64,000 nt of DNA, taken from contig OZ020269.1 of NCBI GenBank assembly GCA_963971225.1, positions 9,988,201-10,052,200 of the forward strand, written 5' to 3'. Position numbers and translations under genes: made by a program. Positions 44,165 through 57,241 of this stretch are shown in pieces; positions within the stretch are counted from its first letter, which is position 1; each line of letters starts with the position of its first letter. This stretch comes from Melieria omissa. Its lineage: Eukaryota; Arthropoda; Insecta; Diptera; Ulidiidae. The notes under the pieces are model-generated. The model was not told the DNA's origin and searched no databases. It was given only the letters and a program-made list of their open reading frames with translations.

Positions 44165-46900
44165 TTACACAGTGCGGTGAATGAACGAGACGCCCAACGA
44201 AAGCATTTCAGTGCGGGCGAACGGATTCACGGACTGCAGTGTGAAAAGCCGACAATTGCCGAATCGTGGAAACTTGTAGATTGAGCAAAATGTGCGCTCT
44301 TTCCAAGGCTGCTGACGGAATCCAAAGATTCCAACAGAATGTGGAGTGTCGACTGCCAAGTTCGCTTCGAGCCCTCGAGTCGCAGCCCTTTTGCATCACA
44401 ATTTTAGTGACCATCCTCCTGGCTGATCATTTAGTACGAATGTGTAATTTTCCAAAATGACTTTGCGCACCGAACGCATGCGCCGTCTCTTTCTTGTGCG
44501 CTGCCACAAATTTCACAATTCATCATTTTCGTGCGCGTTCGTTGGCCGCACATTCTAGCAGCGCATGCAACGCCATTGTCGGTCCGCTTGCCAAGCCTGA
44601 CTTCACCGGCTGACTGCTGGCTGCCTGTTTCTCAAGCCTGTCGGTGTTGGCCCGGTCGTCAGTCTACTTGTTCGGCTGGCTTGCTGTCTAGGCTGCCGCA
44701 AGCTGCCTGCCTTGGCTGACATTGAAAATCGCTGTAGCGCGTCTGGTGTACACGCTCGTTTTCTCATTGCTGCGTTGCTCTTCCGCTGCACCAACAACAA
44801 CAACAACAATAGTTGATTGTTGCTATCAATTCAGCAGTCGTCGTCGTCACCATCGTCATACATATCGCCTTAGCTGTGCTGGCGCTAACGTTCACTCGAC
44901 GTGCGCTTTTCGGCCGGCAATGCGCGCATTTTTGTGACGCTTTTCTACTGCTCGACCAGCTTTTTTCGGTTTAGTAACTTATCGAAAAGCGCCAGCCTGG
45001 CATTCTGGCAGCACAGTCCGCGTACGTCATATTCTCCGCTGTCAGTGTCGTTGTTGCCGTCACACGACTTCACTCAGTCATTCAGCTTGTTTGTCCGTCC
45101 GCCGTTGGTGCCTCTAACTAGTTGTCGTTTTTGTTGTCGCGCAGTCATTCCTTGCCTTTTCCATTTTGTTTTATTTGTTTTATGTTTCTCTTTTTGTTTT
45201 TGTACATATATAATTTTTTTTTGTTTGTATTTTTGTTAGTCCGGTGTTTCTCGTTTTTGTTGTTGTGCTATTCGCGACTTTTGTTTTGTGGATTTTTCGC
45301 GTTTTTCATGAATTTTCCTTTACGCTCCACATTCTAAACAAAAACGCAGCGCCTTGGTTTCGAACAGCGTTTTGTCGGCATTTCCTTTCTGCGCTTTTAT
45401 TGTTATTATTTCTTTTTTTCATTTTTTACGTGCTCATACTTTATTGCATTTCGACTGCGTAAACAGCGACAGGCGTTCTGCAAGTGTTTTGTGTACGTTT
45501 ATGAATAAAAGTATATCTGGATAGCTGTGCGGCGTAAGCGAGATAAAGCGGGCCGTTTGTTTTTTAACAACTAACACAGCGTCATTGGGATTAAGCGTTT
45601 CCTGCGCGCTACCTGCTGCCTGTTGGCCATTGTCGACGCAACCGAAAACCGAAACTTGAAAAAATTCGTATTGAAAAAGGTAAGCAACAGCGGCCCAGTC
45701 TGGTCGTGTTTTGTATGCACATTTGTAATGCTGTAACTTTGAAATTCCACCGGATGCGCAAACACCGGCCAGCCAGCCAGCATATCCACCATTTTGTTTG
45801 CCATGGCAGCGTTGAGTGGCGTCGACGCAGCGACGATAGCTCACCTCCTCGGCGCTCAGCATGGCCACGCGCATGTTATGCTGACTGCCATGTGCCGCCT
45901 CTGTGTGAAAGTGTGTATGTGTGTGTGTGGTGGTCTGCTGGTGTGCCTGTTGCCTCAATTATTATTGATTAATTATTGCTGACGCGTACTCGGCGTTTGC
46001 GCAGCGCTTCTCTCCCCCCCGCGCACAAACCGGTTCAAAGCAATGCGCCACGCCACGCCATTCCACACACCGCACGACACGCTACACGAAAAAATAATCG
46101 GATTGATGCGCACAATTCCAGCGGTCGCTGGTTGAACGCACCGCCGATCGATGGTGCCGATTGAATATTGGATCGCTTGGTCAGCCGAATTTTCGAGCGA
46201 CCACTCGCCGCCAGCTTGCCACCATTTTGAGCATTTGCAATTTACGCGATGCGGACGCCATGGTCGCTGGCATTTATATGACCCATTGGCTCATTGTTTA
46301 ACCCCCCCGCACCCCGCCCATACAAACGTTTAAATGCATTTGTTCGGCATCAGTCGCAGCCAGACCATTAATTGCTTGTCTTGTGGCACATTTTGTGTCC
46401 CCCGACATCTCGCTTCTTCGACTCGACTCGTCAGTCATTCCGTCGATATCGATTTCTGCAAACGCTGCGCTTTTTCCCAAACACCAGCCAGCAGTATTTG
46501 TTTGCATAAAACTGCGAACTTGTGCAATCGCTTCGGTGTTTTGTGCGCTATCTCTTTAGCCTTTGTTTGCTAATCGATCATTAGTCGATGCGAAATTTCA
46601 TGGTTACTTAATAAATTTTACGATGGCGTTAATTATATTGTGTGATGTGGCGCACTGTGTAACGGCACGACATTTGCCAATCTCTGGTCGTATTTCTCTC
46701 CTCCGCCTGCACCTCGCCTATCTGCTTTGGCTTTGGCTTTTATGTAAAGTTTTGCAAAAGTTTTCTCTTCGGGCGCAATTGCACAAGAAATTCCAATCGA
46801 ATGCTAAAGCGGCTAAAACAGTCGTCGGCCGATTGTCATCGTTCCACTTGTAACAAGGCGCCCTTATGTGCGGCATTATGACTGCGTTGATCTGTTTTCG
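44165..46900. other. GC-richer block without transposons
   Basis: CTG, CGT and GCC-rich with T-tracts around 45130-45440. Frames on both strands have no domains. Confidence 0.4.
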
Positions 46901-48098
46901 AACATCGATGCGCTCTTGAGGTTTGCCCTACAGCTGTTTTTGCGCTGCCCATCAGCCCTGACAAACCGCACTATCGATCGATTGCTGTAAAGTTATGCAG
47001 GGCTTTAGCTCTTTGACTGCTGTGTTCTCTAACAGTCTAACGCAGCTGCCTTTTGAAAGGCGGTGCAATAGTGTAGTTAATCGTACATGAAGGGAATATC
47101 ACACAGTTGTGTTTAAAATAATTGAAGTGGAAACATGAAATTAAGTGTTGCGTGTTTATTTTGTTGTCCTAACGCCAGAGAAATTGAGGCACATATAGTG
47201 TTTTGAACAGATACAAGTAAGAACGTGTTATATGGCAGATCTGACACCATAGCTGACGTCCATATCTACTTCACCGAAAACTAATCCGACGAAAACGAAG
47301 TTGTGGTACAAAATTTGAGGTGGGTAGCATTCTCAAAAAAAAAACAAAAAAAAAAACAGTTGAACCTGAGAGCATTGAGCTGTAAGCATCCTGAATAATC
47401 GATTTTGACAAATTTTGAAAAAAAATTTTATAGTTTTTTTTAGAATGGATTTGTTGAATAGTTTACATGTTTACTGTGTTCATTGATAATCACTGAATAT
47501 TAAATTAAATCAGTATTAAATATTAAATCAAAGACAAATACTCTACACCGCTCAAATTTTAAAGCCAAGTAAACGTTCAACTAAAGAGGCATAATTGTGT
47601 TTTTGATAATTTTCGGTAATGTGCGAACAAGTGGACCCACTTTGCTTGCTTATCGTTCACAGATAACAAAGCTACAAATATTGTATTTGCTATTCAGGTC
47701 AATAGACACAATCACAGTTAATCGAGATAACAAACAAAACTACTTTTCTCTATTGTTCCCAATTAAATGATGTTTCCTATTAATCGAATTCCAGATAATC
47801 GAGGTTCGACTGTATTTCAATCGAGTTCGTATGCAGATGAAATGTGATATTTTAGAAACAAGCTTGTATTAGCTTTTTTATTTCGATTTCAAGTACAATC
47901 CATATCAAATTTCGTTCCAATATCTCTTTAAAAAGTTATCAATAAAATAAAGGATATGGTAGATGGGTTCTTTTTTAAGTAAGTCGAAACCTACTCGGGA
48001 CAGTAATTTGATGACAAAATATAGACAGATAGCTCAGGAGTCACCTCTACTGTTCCATAGAGTCTACAGACATCTGCCTCTTCGAAACCGATTGCATG
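46901..48098. other. AT-rich spacer with one pogo-like end
   Basis: GATAATCGAGGTTCGACTG at 47794-47812 followed by TA reads, inverted, CAGTCGAACCTCGATTATC, a typical pogo/Tigger terminal repeat. A matching left end is not clear; CAGTTGAACCTGAG at 47357 is a weak candidate. No coding sequence. Confidence 0.4.
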
Positions 48099-48100
48099 TA

Positions 48101-48623
48101 CGTGGGCAGTCCGATAAGAGTACTTAGCCCCACCGCCCGATGGTGCCACTATCGTAAGATAAATTTACTATCGTGTAGTACATCCTCGTAGACGGCTACT
48201 GTCAAAATTTCAGCCATATTGGATTTGTAGTTTTGTTTTGACCGCGTGTGGAAACGAACGTGTCCGCGGATTTAAGAAAAATGGAAAAAGAGCAATATCG
48301 GTCGGTGATTCGCCAAATTGGTCGCATTAGGCTACGAACAGCTGCTCCATCCACCGTATTCTCCAGATTTGGCCCGGTGTGACTTCTTTTTGTTTCCAAA
48401 CTTGAAAAAGTCACTCGCCGGGCAGAAATTTGAGTCGAATGAGGAGGTTATTGCCGCCACGGAGGCCTCCAGAAAACGTATTTTTCAGACGGGTTAAAGA
48501 AGTTCGAGCATCGCTGGGTCAAGTGTATCGAGTTGAAAGGAGACTACGTTGAGAAATAAATCGGCACTTTTCCAAAATATTCGTTTTTCTTTTATAGGCT
48601 AAGTACTTATCGGACCACCCACG
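48101..48623 (+). mobile_element. Internally deleted mariner, copy 2
   Basis: TA at 48099-48100 and 48624-48625 flank 523 bp nearly identical to 22098-22618 (fewer than about 20 differences by eye, plus a 2-base insertion in the left repeat). It has the same fusion of the N-terminus (MEKEQYRSVIRQIGRI) to the C-terminal half, and retains a cleaner C-terminus, CIELKGDYVEK and a stop. Both copies thus come from one deleted parent mobilised in trans. Confidence 0.93.
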
Positions 48624-48625
48624 TA

Positions 48626-50026
48626 TATGTTTTCTCAGCCTGCAGTCTGTCCGGTTAGAAGCCCGGTGACCTGTCTAAGCTGACCAGTCTTCTGAGGCAT
48701 TCTTTACTTCATCTGAAGTTAATTATCATAAAGACTATTGATTCGTCGTTCAGCCGTTTGCTTGTGTTTTCGTAACCACTGTTGTCTTGAGAAGTACCTT
48801 CGATTGTTCTAGACTAAGCTCCATTATTGCATCCATCGATGCGTCTGATACTCCTTGCTTTGCTACAACCATTTTCCCCCCATCAAATTAGCGTTTTTTA
48901 GTTTTGTTTTGTTTCTGTTGCCCACTTCCATTTGTGCACAGTGCAGTGAAACTCTTCCACAGCGTTGGCTCGCTGGCTGGCTGCACCATCGTCGTCATGC
49001 CACAAGCTGGGCTTTGTAATCGATGCGCAGCAAATAAACACACCGTAACGGTTACACTTGGACTGTTGAAGCCGCATTTGTGCCAATTGCAATTGCAACA
49101 GTTGGCAGTTGTTGGTTTTGTTTTGTTTTTGCTGGCTGTTAGTCGGTTGGCTTATTGGCTGGCTGGCGGCCGTTGATTGGTGTTTGACGGCAACACCAAC
49201 ACGACGGCGGCCCCAGCAGCTCGAGCGTACGCGGCTCACATACCGCACAGCGCCGGCCGGTGAATCAGCGACGCGTTATTGCTGCAGTCGCTGTACCACA
49301 TTGTGCCATGGTTGTGTTTTCTGCATAATTTTCTTATTGTTGGTGCTGCTGCTGCTGCTACCGTTGTTGGTCAATATTGCTGGCGCTGCAAGTATGAGGA
49401 ACTCGCCGAGAAAAACAGCAATATTTTTGTAATTAACACTTTGCGTACGTGCATATCGCACAATGGCTATGAACAAGCGGCGGATGGATGAACGTACTGA
49501 CTCGACTATAAGTGGCTGGCGTAGTGGATGGCTGGACAACGAGATGAACGGACAGACGGCCAGCAGGAGCCAAATATTTCTGTTGAAAACCTATGCTGCT
49601 CCGCATTAGCAGCAACACGTTGCAATAACATGATTAGTTTTTGCATCAAGTTATTATGCATGTATGAGCTGTTGTTGTTGTTGTTGCTGCTGCTCCACAA
49701 CAGCCAGCGCAATGCAACAGCGGTACAGAGAAGAGTTGCCCATAAACTAACTCAATTATGAAATCATGCCACGCAAAATTCAATTGGCCCGCTTGCAAAA
49801 AATTGATTTCTGCTTGGTTGTTGCGTGCCTCTTCCGCCAGTCGAACTGTCTGTTAGTGTGTGTGTGTGTTGATGATTTGTATTCACTTGCTGTTGGTTGT
49901 GTTTCGGAGGATACGTGGCCAGTGGCCAATCGATGCAGGTGGCAGCATTTGTGTATTTGTTGGGTTAATTGCTGAGCGAAATTTGTAATGTTTGCCGAAA
50001 TAATTCACTGATACTTCTTGCGAAAC
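48626..50026. other. Non-coding, GC-richer from 48.9 kb
   Basis: TTG/CTG repeats near 49340-49370 and 49670-49695. No supported gene. Confidence 0.4.
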
Positions 50027-50034
50027 GCCGTAAT

Positions 50035-50291
50035 CAGAGTTGCCGCTTTTGGTCTTTTCGGACCAAACTTGGTCAGGTTTTTTTACTTTGGTCCGCTGAT
50101 CTGCTTAAACAAATTTCGGTCCGTTTTGTGATTGTAAATATCTTTTCATTAGTAAAAAACAATTTATTAAAAAAATAAAATTGTAATTTAAAAAATAACT
50201 TTAAGGATAACGCAAATTTTGAATTTGGTCGGTTGAGGTCAGATTTGGTCGGAAGTTTGGTTGTAAACAAAATTTTTAAGTGGCAACACTG
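50035..50291. mobile_element. hAT-type MITE with perfect 8-bp target duplication
   Basis: GCCGTAAT occurs immediately on both sides (50027-50034 and 50292-50299). The ends are CAGAGTTGCCGCTTTTGGTC and, inverted on the right, CAGTGTTGCCACTT (12 of 14 bases shared). An 8-bp duplication with CAGNGTTGCC tips is the hAT signature. The 257-bp interior repeats TTTGGTC and its complement GGACCAAA several times near the left end and TTTGGTCGG near the right, as subterminal repeats often do. No transposase. Confidence 0.9.
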
Positions 50292-50299
50292 GCCGTAAT

Positions 50300-53200
50300 G
50301 AGCAGTACTTGAGAATTAATGCCGAAAACGTGCTTATTTCCCTTGTGGCTTTCGAGTTTGTTTAGGTTCGAGTGTGGCTTCCAACTGTGCTCGTAAAATG
50401 TCAAATCAACAAAGCGACAGACGGAAGGAAAATCAATGTGTCCTTTGTCAACGTTACTCACACTCAAAAATAAAATTTGTTAGCTTTCTATTTATAGTTT
50501 TCTAGTTATTTATTAGTCTATCTATTACTTTACAAAAAGCTCAACAACTCTTTAGAATTGTCAGTCATGTTTTTTGATAAACAAAATAAGCCGATAAAGA
50601 AGCATTGATTTGCCAATCAGCTACTCAGCCTTGAGTTGTTTCTTTGATTGTTCTAAATAGACACTTTGTTAGTCTGTTTATAGAATTTAAGATTATTTTC
50701 TTGAAATTTTTTTATTGAATCTCTGTACTGTCGCTTCTGTGAAATTTGTCTGGATTGTTTTTTGAACGAACAAGTCTGTCTAAACTGTCTGCTCATTTCG
50801 AACCTTGTGCCAACGCTGTTAGCTTTGCTGATTTCACTTTCCTCCCCACACCATCCCCCCGTCTGGTTCAATCTTACGTATCACCCGATACAATCACTTT
50901 GTAACGGCCATCGGGTATTATATAAAATTTCATATTTTGTTCGTCAATGCAGCCAACTAAATGACCAAATCTTTTGTGACCACCGTACAATGGCACAAGA
51001 GCTTCGTTGGTGGTGGTTGTACAATCATGAAAATAATTTATGACATAACCGAATTGACACACGTAATTAACACTAATTAATCATAATTCATGCGCAATAA
51101 TTATGGATAATTTTCACACAGTTCGCGACAAGCTTTGAAAGCGCACTTGTTGTTGTTGGTCGTTGGCACAAATGATGCTTCGTTGTTGCCTAAAAACATG
51201 CTGGCACCGATCATAATCATCAACCAGCAACGTCATCATCAACGTTGTGATCGTCATTGTGTTGCTGAAGCTCGCAGTTAAAAAACTTGCAACTGAAAAT
51301 TGAAACAGAAAAATCAGCCTTGAACTTGTGTGTGCGTCTGTGCTTGCGCCGGTGATGGTCGGACTTCCAGTCAAGCGACGCTAATGTTGCGCTGCCTGTG
51401 CTCGTGTTACCAATTTACTATTTAATCATTAAGTTGGCTTTTCTGCTTAGTCTTGTCGATTTGTTGTTGTGAATATTTTTTGCCACCTCACCTAAATTAG
51501 GCTCATAAAGTTTTGTTGACCGCGCATTACGACAGAAAAACATGAACCAAAGCTGGAATAAAGTAGCTCGAGGATCGCGTTAAACCTGCGACCGACAGCA
51601 CACATTAAAAGCGTGAAGAACTGTAACGTCATTTCCGAAAACTCCAAACCTGAAAATCCGCATTTGTACAACTACACAGCTGCCACAAGAAGCGACCATC
51701 TCACCATAATTACGAGGCATAAAACGCATGTTGGCCAGTGATGGTGTTGGCTTTCATTGGTTTATGGTGGCCGAAACGAGAAGAGTTAACGATTTCGACA
51801 ACCCCTCGGTCACGCAGTCAGCGACTTTAAAATCCTCTTTACTAAATAAAACTTTTTTTGTTTACTGCTTAGAAAAGTCGCATAGAAAAAATGCAACGAA
51901 TTATTAAAAATTAGAGTGTAACGAGTCACGCTGTCGTGTTGTTGGTTCTGGAAGAATATAGAAAATGACTTTCAGTTTTATTACTACATATCGGCCGCAA
52001 CTCTTCAACGCACAACGTGTTCGCATTGCTTATAATTTTTTGTTTGCCTTTTCATTTTATTTTTTCATTTTTCTCACAATTGTTGTTCGTATACGCGTTT
52101 TTTTTTTCATTATTTCCCTCACTCTTTTCATTTTTTTTATATCAAAGGTTCACAATTTGCCAGCGCAGGTAGCGCAGTCTCGCTTTTCAACCACACACAC
52201 ACACACATAAATCCAAACAACATGCAACATGTGTTTTGGTCAACGTTGTCAGGATCTTGGCCGTGGCATTAGAAAACGCCGCCGCCAACCTGTTTTCGGA
52301 ACCCGTCCGCCCATTCGATGTGCACCGCATCGCAGTCAGTTTTCGTTTTCTTGCAGCCGAATCGAGTTTCAGTCGCCCCCCTTTCGTTCCCGTCGATGCT
52401 CCCCTCGCTCGTTTGGTAGCCGTTCTTCAAAATTGCTCTCGCCTCGCTGCGCTGCAACGCGCATTGCAACACTTACGCATAACTGTCTTTGGCTGTTTTG
52501 TGTGTCTTGTGTGCTTTTGTTTTGCTCTTCGCCGTCTGCTGCAACCGCCCCTCCTTCATTGGCTGTGGAGATTTCCTGTTTTCGAGCTCCTTTTCTTGGA
52601 TTTAATCATTTTATTTTCATTGCTTGCAGCCATGCGCCATCAGTAGTCATAACTCAGCAATTGGCGGTATGTGTGTGAGTGTGTTGGTGCATTGCGTTGC
52701 GGCCGACTTTCGTAACCTTCGGCTGAGTCGCATCGAGGTTGTGCAACATTTCACTAAACGAGTTTTCGTGCGCCTACATCGGCATCCGTGTGCGTTCTCG
52801 ACGTCTGCGCCGCCACTGGCTCCGCAGTTCGCACTGCATGCAGTTGGCTGCGCTTTAATCCAGTTTTTCTATGAGTTTTCCTGCCACACTTGGCTGCAGC
52901 ACCTACTTTTTTGCAATGCTGTGCTGTGTTGTTGTTATTATGTTTTAGTTATTGTGTGCCAGTGATCCTGCTTGGCGAACCGGCTTTTTCCTGGCGTACC
53001 ATTCGATCGCTCTTCGCGCCGCGGCGCATCGTCGAAGCCGGCCGGCCTACACACTCGCCTGCACGGCCGCCAGTGTTGCGTTTGTGGCCTAGTCGTGTGG
53101 CAGCCAGTTTGTGCACCACGTGCCCCCACCCATTCGAAGTTTTTTTTTTGTTGTACTCTTGTTGCGTTTAACAGACTTTCGTCTACTCGTATTTGGTTTG

Positions 53201-53650
53201 GTTGGATTTGTTTGTTTTTGTTCGCTAGGAATTGCACTAAATTTATGCCGCTATGTCAGGCTGTCTCTGTATCAGTCAGTGGGCTTGTGAACGGAATTCG
53301 GTTTGTTGTTGTTGTTGCAGGTATCACAGCCACTCGACGCAAAGTAATTTACCTATATTTATTATTATTTGAAACGAGTTTCCTGCGTTGTCGTCGTCGT
53401 CGTCGTCAGTCGCAGTCGGGGTTTTGCCTTTTGTCTGCATGTGGCGTTTGTTGGTTTGTTGTTGTCTAGTTGTGGCATGGTGGATGCTTTCGTTTTAAAC
53501 AAACTCACATGCTTATGATGTGTGCGTGTGTGTGGATGTCTGATTTTGTGTAAGTGGAATTCGTCCTTGAAAAGTTTCGCATACGTAAAGATGGGAAGTT
53601 TCCGCTTTTGGCTTGTTTTCGCTTTATTTGTACATCATGATCGGCATTCC
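50300..53650. other. Non-coding block, GC-richer after 52.2 kb
   Basis: Includes a T-rich stretch at 52020-52150, CGT repeats at 53388-53410 and short CA runs near 52195. Frames at 52229-52678 and neighbours overlap in all three phases and are treated as compositional. Confidence 0.4.
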
Positions 53651-53924
53651 TGTCGTCACAATTTAAATTCTTTGCATATTTTTGTCGTTCCATCATGTCA
53701 TCAATACGAGTTGATTTTAGAATAGGAATAAGTATTACTTGAATATTGCACAGTTGGTAACACAACTTCAGGCGTATCGTTGTCAAATCGAAATCCGTTG
53801 AACCGTTTTGGGTGATAACAGACAATTGAAAGTTAATATGGTGGAAATTTTAGTTTTTGGTACATTTTTATGTACAAAATTCGATTCTACCATTCACACA
53901 CAAACTCATGAAAAAGTGCTTTGA

Positions 53925-54382
53925 CCCATGGCTGCCGTGTACCAGTTCCGCCCATACGATTTTGATAAAATTTCATACACGACCTGTAATTGACTTAAAA
54001 TGATCAGAAACAGCTTTTGAGCTTTCTCTCTCTGCACGTTGCTGAGATATTCATTGGGTATTTTGTACCCATTAGGCAGCAATGGTAGCTTTTTTCCATA
54101 CTTTGTGAAGAGATTAGCTAAACACGTGAACGAAAGTTGTATTTTTAGGCCACTACGTTTTACCACATTTTCCACCTCCGGAAAATTCACAATTTTTGGA
54201 GTCTGGTAACTCTAGCTAGATGGCGGGATTTTAGGGTGACCTTCACTAGACTAAGGTAGTTCCATCTTTATCCCAACCATCCCTATCATTGATTTTGAGA
54301 TATCTCTACCATGAACTTTTCTGTGATTTTTTTAAAAAGTCAGTTTTCATGGGTAAAATTTTACCCATTAGGCAGTAATGGG
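53925..54382. mobile_element. Possible TTAA-type element (weak)
   Basis: The right end, inverted, reads TTAACCCATTACTGCCTAAT. The left side has TTTGACCCATGGCTGCCGTG at about 53920, a partial match with TTGA in place of TTAA. ACCCATTAGGCAGCAATGG recurs internally at 54068. A 94-codon minus-strand frame (53906-54190) spans most of it but is unrecognised. Boundaries uncertain. Confidence 0.35.
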
Positions 54383-54656
54383 TTAAATGAATTATAGTCC
54401 ATTTTCTGGGGAGCTTTTCGAAATCAATTATAGACAACATTTTCTTTCAAAACTAAACAAATATATATAAATGACGAAGATGAAATCGTTTCATGAAACT
54501 GAAAAAGATTGATATAAAATTTTAATTGAAATGAGAGCAAAGAGCAGAAAGTCGAAAGTCGATCGAATTGAGTTCTTAGCGTAACTCCAAAACGGGTTTA
54601 GATCATTTAACTCCTTTTTATAACGGACAAAGTGTTGCTAGGAGAGTTTGTAATGT

Positions 54657-55080
54657 CCTTTCGGTATCAAATAACCAGAAGAATAGCTCGGAGATATCGG
54701 AAAGAAATTGGCATGGATATCGCTCCTATTCTCACTAAGAAGATATATTCAGAATAAGTGGGGGAATCGCTTAGTAATGTCCGTTTGTCAGTGAGATATC
54801 GGAAAGAAATTGGTATGGATATCGCTCCTATTCTCATTAAGAAGATTAGATACCTAAGATATATTCAGAATACCTGGGGGAATCACTTACTAATGTCCGT
54901 GTGTCAGTGAGATATCGGAAAGAAATTGGCATGGATATCGTTCCTATTCTCACTAAGAAGATTAGATACCTAATATATATTCAGAATAACCAAAAGAATC
55001 GCTTAGTAATGTCCGTGTGTCAGTGAGATATCGGAAAGAAATTGGCATGGAATTGTTGCTCTTCTCATAAAGAAGATTAG
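54657..55080. repeat. Tandem array, four units of about 116 bp
   Basis: GAGATATCGGAAAGAAATTGG begins at 54691, 54793, 54909 and 55025, giving spacings of 102, 116 and 116. Each unit continues CATGGATATCG, CTATTCTCA, AAGAAGATTAGATACCTAA (missing from the first unit, which explains the shorter spacing), GAATCGCTTAGTAATGTCCG and TGTCAGT. The last unit degrades after about 55075. No coding content; minisatellite-like. Confidence 0.92.
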
Positions 55081-55084
55081 ATTC

Positions 55085-57238
55085 CCAAGATACTCAAATA
55101 ACTGACTTTTAAACAGTGAAGTTTGCGAGCAATAACCTCCTCGGGAATAATAGATGAGGACTAAATGTGTAAAACGCCAGAACTCCCAAGCTCAGGTGGC
55201 AACTTTATACTGCTCGCAGTTCGACAACCGATATTCTGCCACCTTTCTATATTTAAAAAAATTTACATTCAACTTTGCTACTCACAATTAGCCAGCTTAC
55301 CATATGACCAGACCTTCAGGCCAACATTAGAGGCGTTTGAATAGTCGGTGCTGATGATCGTTCGACTGTCGATTCGGCAACGAACATAAAAAACTGAGTG
55401 CATATATACATCACAACAACAAGAACAACAGCATTAAACATGAACCACGAATACAGCGCACGGACGTGTGTAGAGCACGGATCATTTAATGCGTTAAGAG
55501 GATTGTTTGCTGCTTAACTACCCGCGGGAACAACAACAATAGCCGCACCGGCAATCGGAGCAACGTTCGTCGTCGTCGCCACTTGAATAAATCAAGCAAA
55601 TCAGTTGTGTGGATTTTCAAAGCCCACAATATGCGGCAGAATAAGAAATGACGAAATGTAGAAGCAAAAACCAAACTCGGCAGCATTTGATTATATCGTC
55701 GTAGGCAGTCGTAATGATGTTGCTGGCGATAATGCTGATGACTTGGCTTCGCTTCTACACACCACTAGAGCTGAAGTACCCCTTTGCTCCATTGTGGCGG
55801 CGGCTGTGGCTGTGGCTGTGGCAGCCAAGACAGCGCACGACATGTGTTGGTCTTTTAAATAAACCAGTTCAGCTTTAAATGTGTGAATTTGGTGATTTTC
55901 ATAACCTCAACAAATTGCAAATTTCATGTGCACTCGCCGACACGGGGTTTTTGCAACTTTAACTGCTACAAGTTTCGCCGGCTGTCTGGCGGCTTCTGTT
56001 TCCACGCGGCGCTTATTGGCTTTAAAAGGCGTTTATGTCGCCGGTAAGCTGTGCCATTAGACGCATATTACCGGCATGAAGATGATCGTCTGCAGCGACA
56101 GCAACACGTTGCCTGTCTATCAGTCCAACGCGCTTACCAACAGCTTGCCCGCTCTCCACCAGCTGTACGCGTTTTCTACTTCTTTTAACTTGAAGCTTGA
56201 TTTTATTTTTATTTTTCAAATATTATTACTAACTGGCGTTTTTGTTGTTGCCGTTCTGCCTGTGTGTGTATATGTTTTGTTGTTGGTTTTGATGTTATTT
56301 TTTGTTCGTCTGTGGTTATGTGGCGTTTTGTGGCCATAACCATGACTTGCTTTGAGGTCAACAAACAGCTGGGAACGCCGCTATAAAAATCCATTATTTT
56401 TATATCGTATGCGAAGACGGATGAGAAAAAGCCGCAATAGACGTTGGAAGTATGAATAGAAGTGTGTGTGTGAGTGCGCGTTTAAACGCTTCAATCTTTA
56501 ATTGTGTGTGTGCGTTTCGCGCAGCTTGAGCGGCACGAACAAGTTTTCGGCTCATTTCCAGCACACGGTCGCTGCGGTATTTGCTCCAGCGCACCGTATC
56601 CCCAATGTCTTTGGTGGTGTTCGCGGTGCTGGCAGCTTTGCACGTTTCTCACATACATACGCACGAATACCATTACATGTGGTAATGGTATTTGTGTGGC
56701 TTTATTCACGTTATTTCGTGTGCAAATTGTTCACGGTTTGTCTCGGTATGAGTTTATCATAAATTTGCTGGTTGGTGTTGGTGATTGACGTGCATGGATG
56801 GGAATAGTGTAGTGCGGTGTATGGCATTTGTCTGGTGACTCTTTTTCTGATTCTCGGCTTTCTCGTCATGTCGTCACACTAACCACCATTCTTCTTCATT
56901 GTGTGCTGACCATCTTTCTTCGCTGCTATCTGCATTGATGTCGATATAAAGGTTGTTGTTATTGTTCTCATTATTATTATTGTTGTTGGTTTGTTGTTGT
57001 TATAATGTTAAAATTAAGTTTGGTGGAAGTGAATTTGTCGTCAGCTTGCAGTTTCCCAAAATCCATATTTTCGAGGTTTTTCTTCTTCCTTTTTTGAACT
57101 TATTGCGCTAAAAGTTTTGTGTAGTTGTTGTTGTATTTTTGTTTTATTTGACTTTTAGTGGTACTTTTTTTAAACAAATTTCTAATGTAGCGCAATTTGA
57201 CATGCAAATTTCTTTATGTTTATTCTTTTCATTTGCAT
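55085..57238. other. Non-coding, GC-richer block
   Basis: CTGTGGCTGTGGCTGTGGC repeat at 55802-55822, and TTATTATTGTTG repeats near 56960-57000. No supported gene. Confidence 0.4.
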
Positions 57239-57241
57239 ATA

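Noticed and set aside
47357..47812. Complete pogo-like MITE using CAGTTGAACCTGAG as left end
   Set aside because: The left match covers only about ten bases and lacks a flanking TA.
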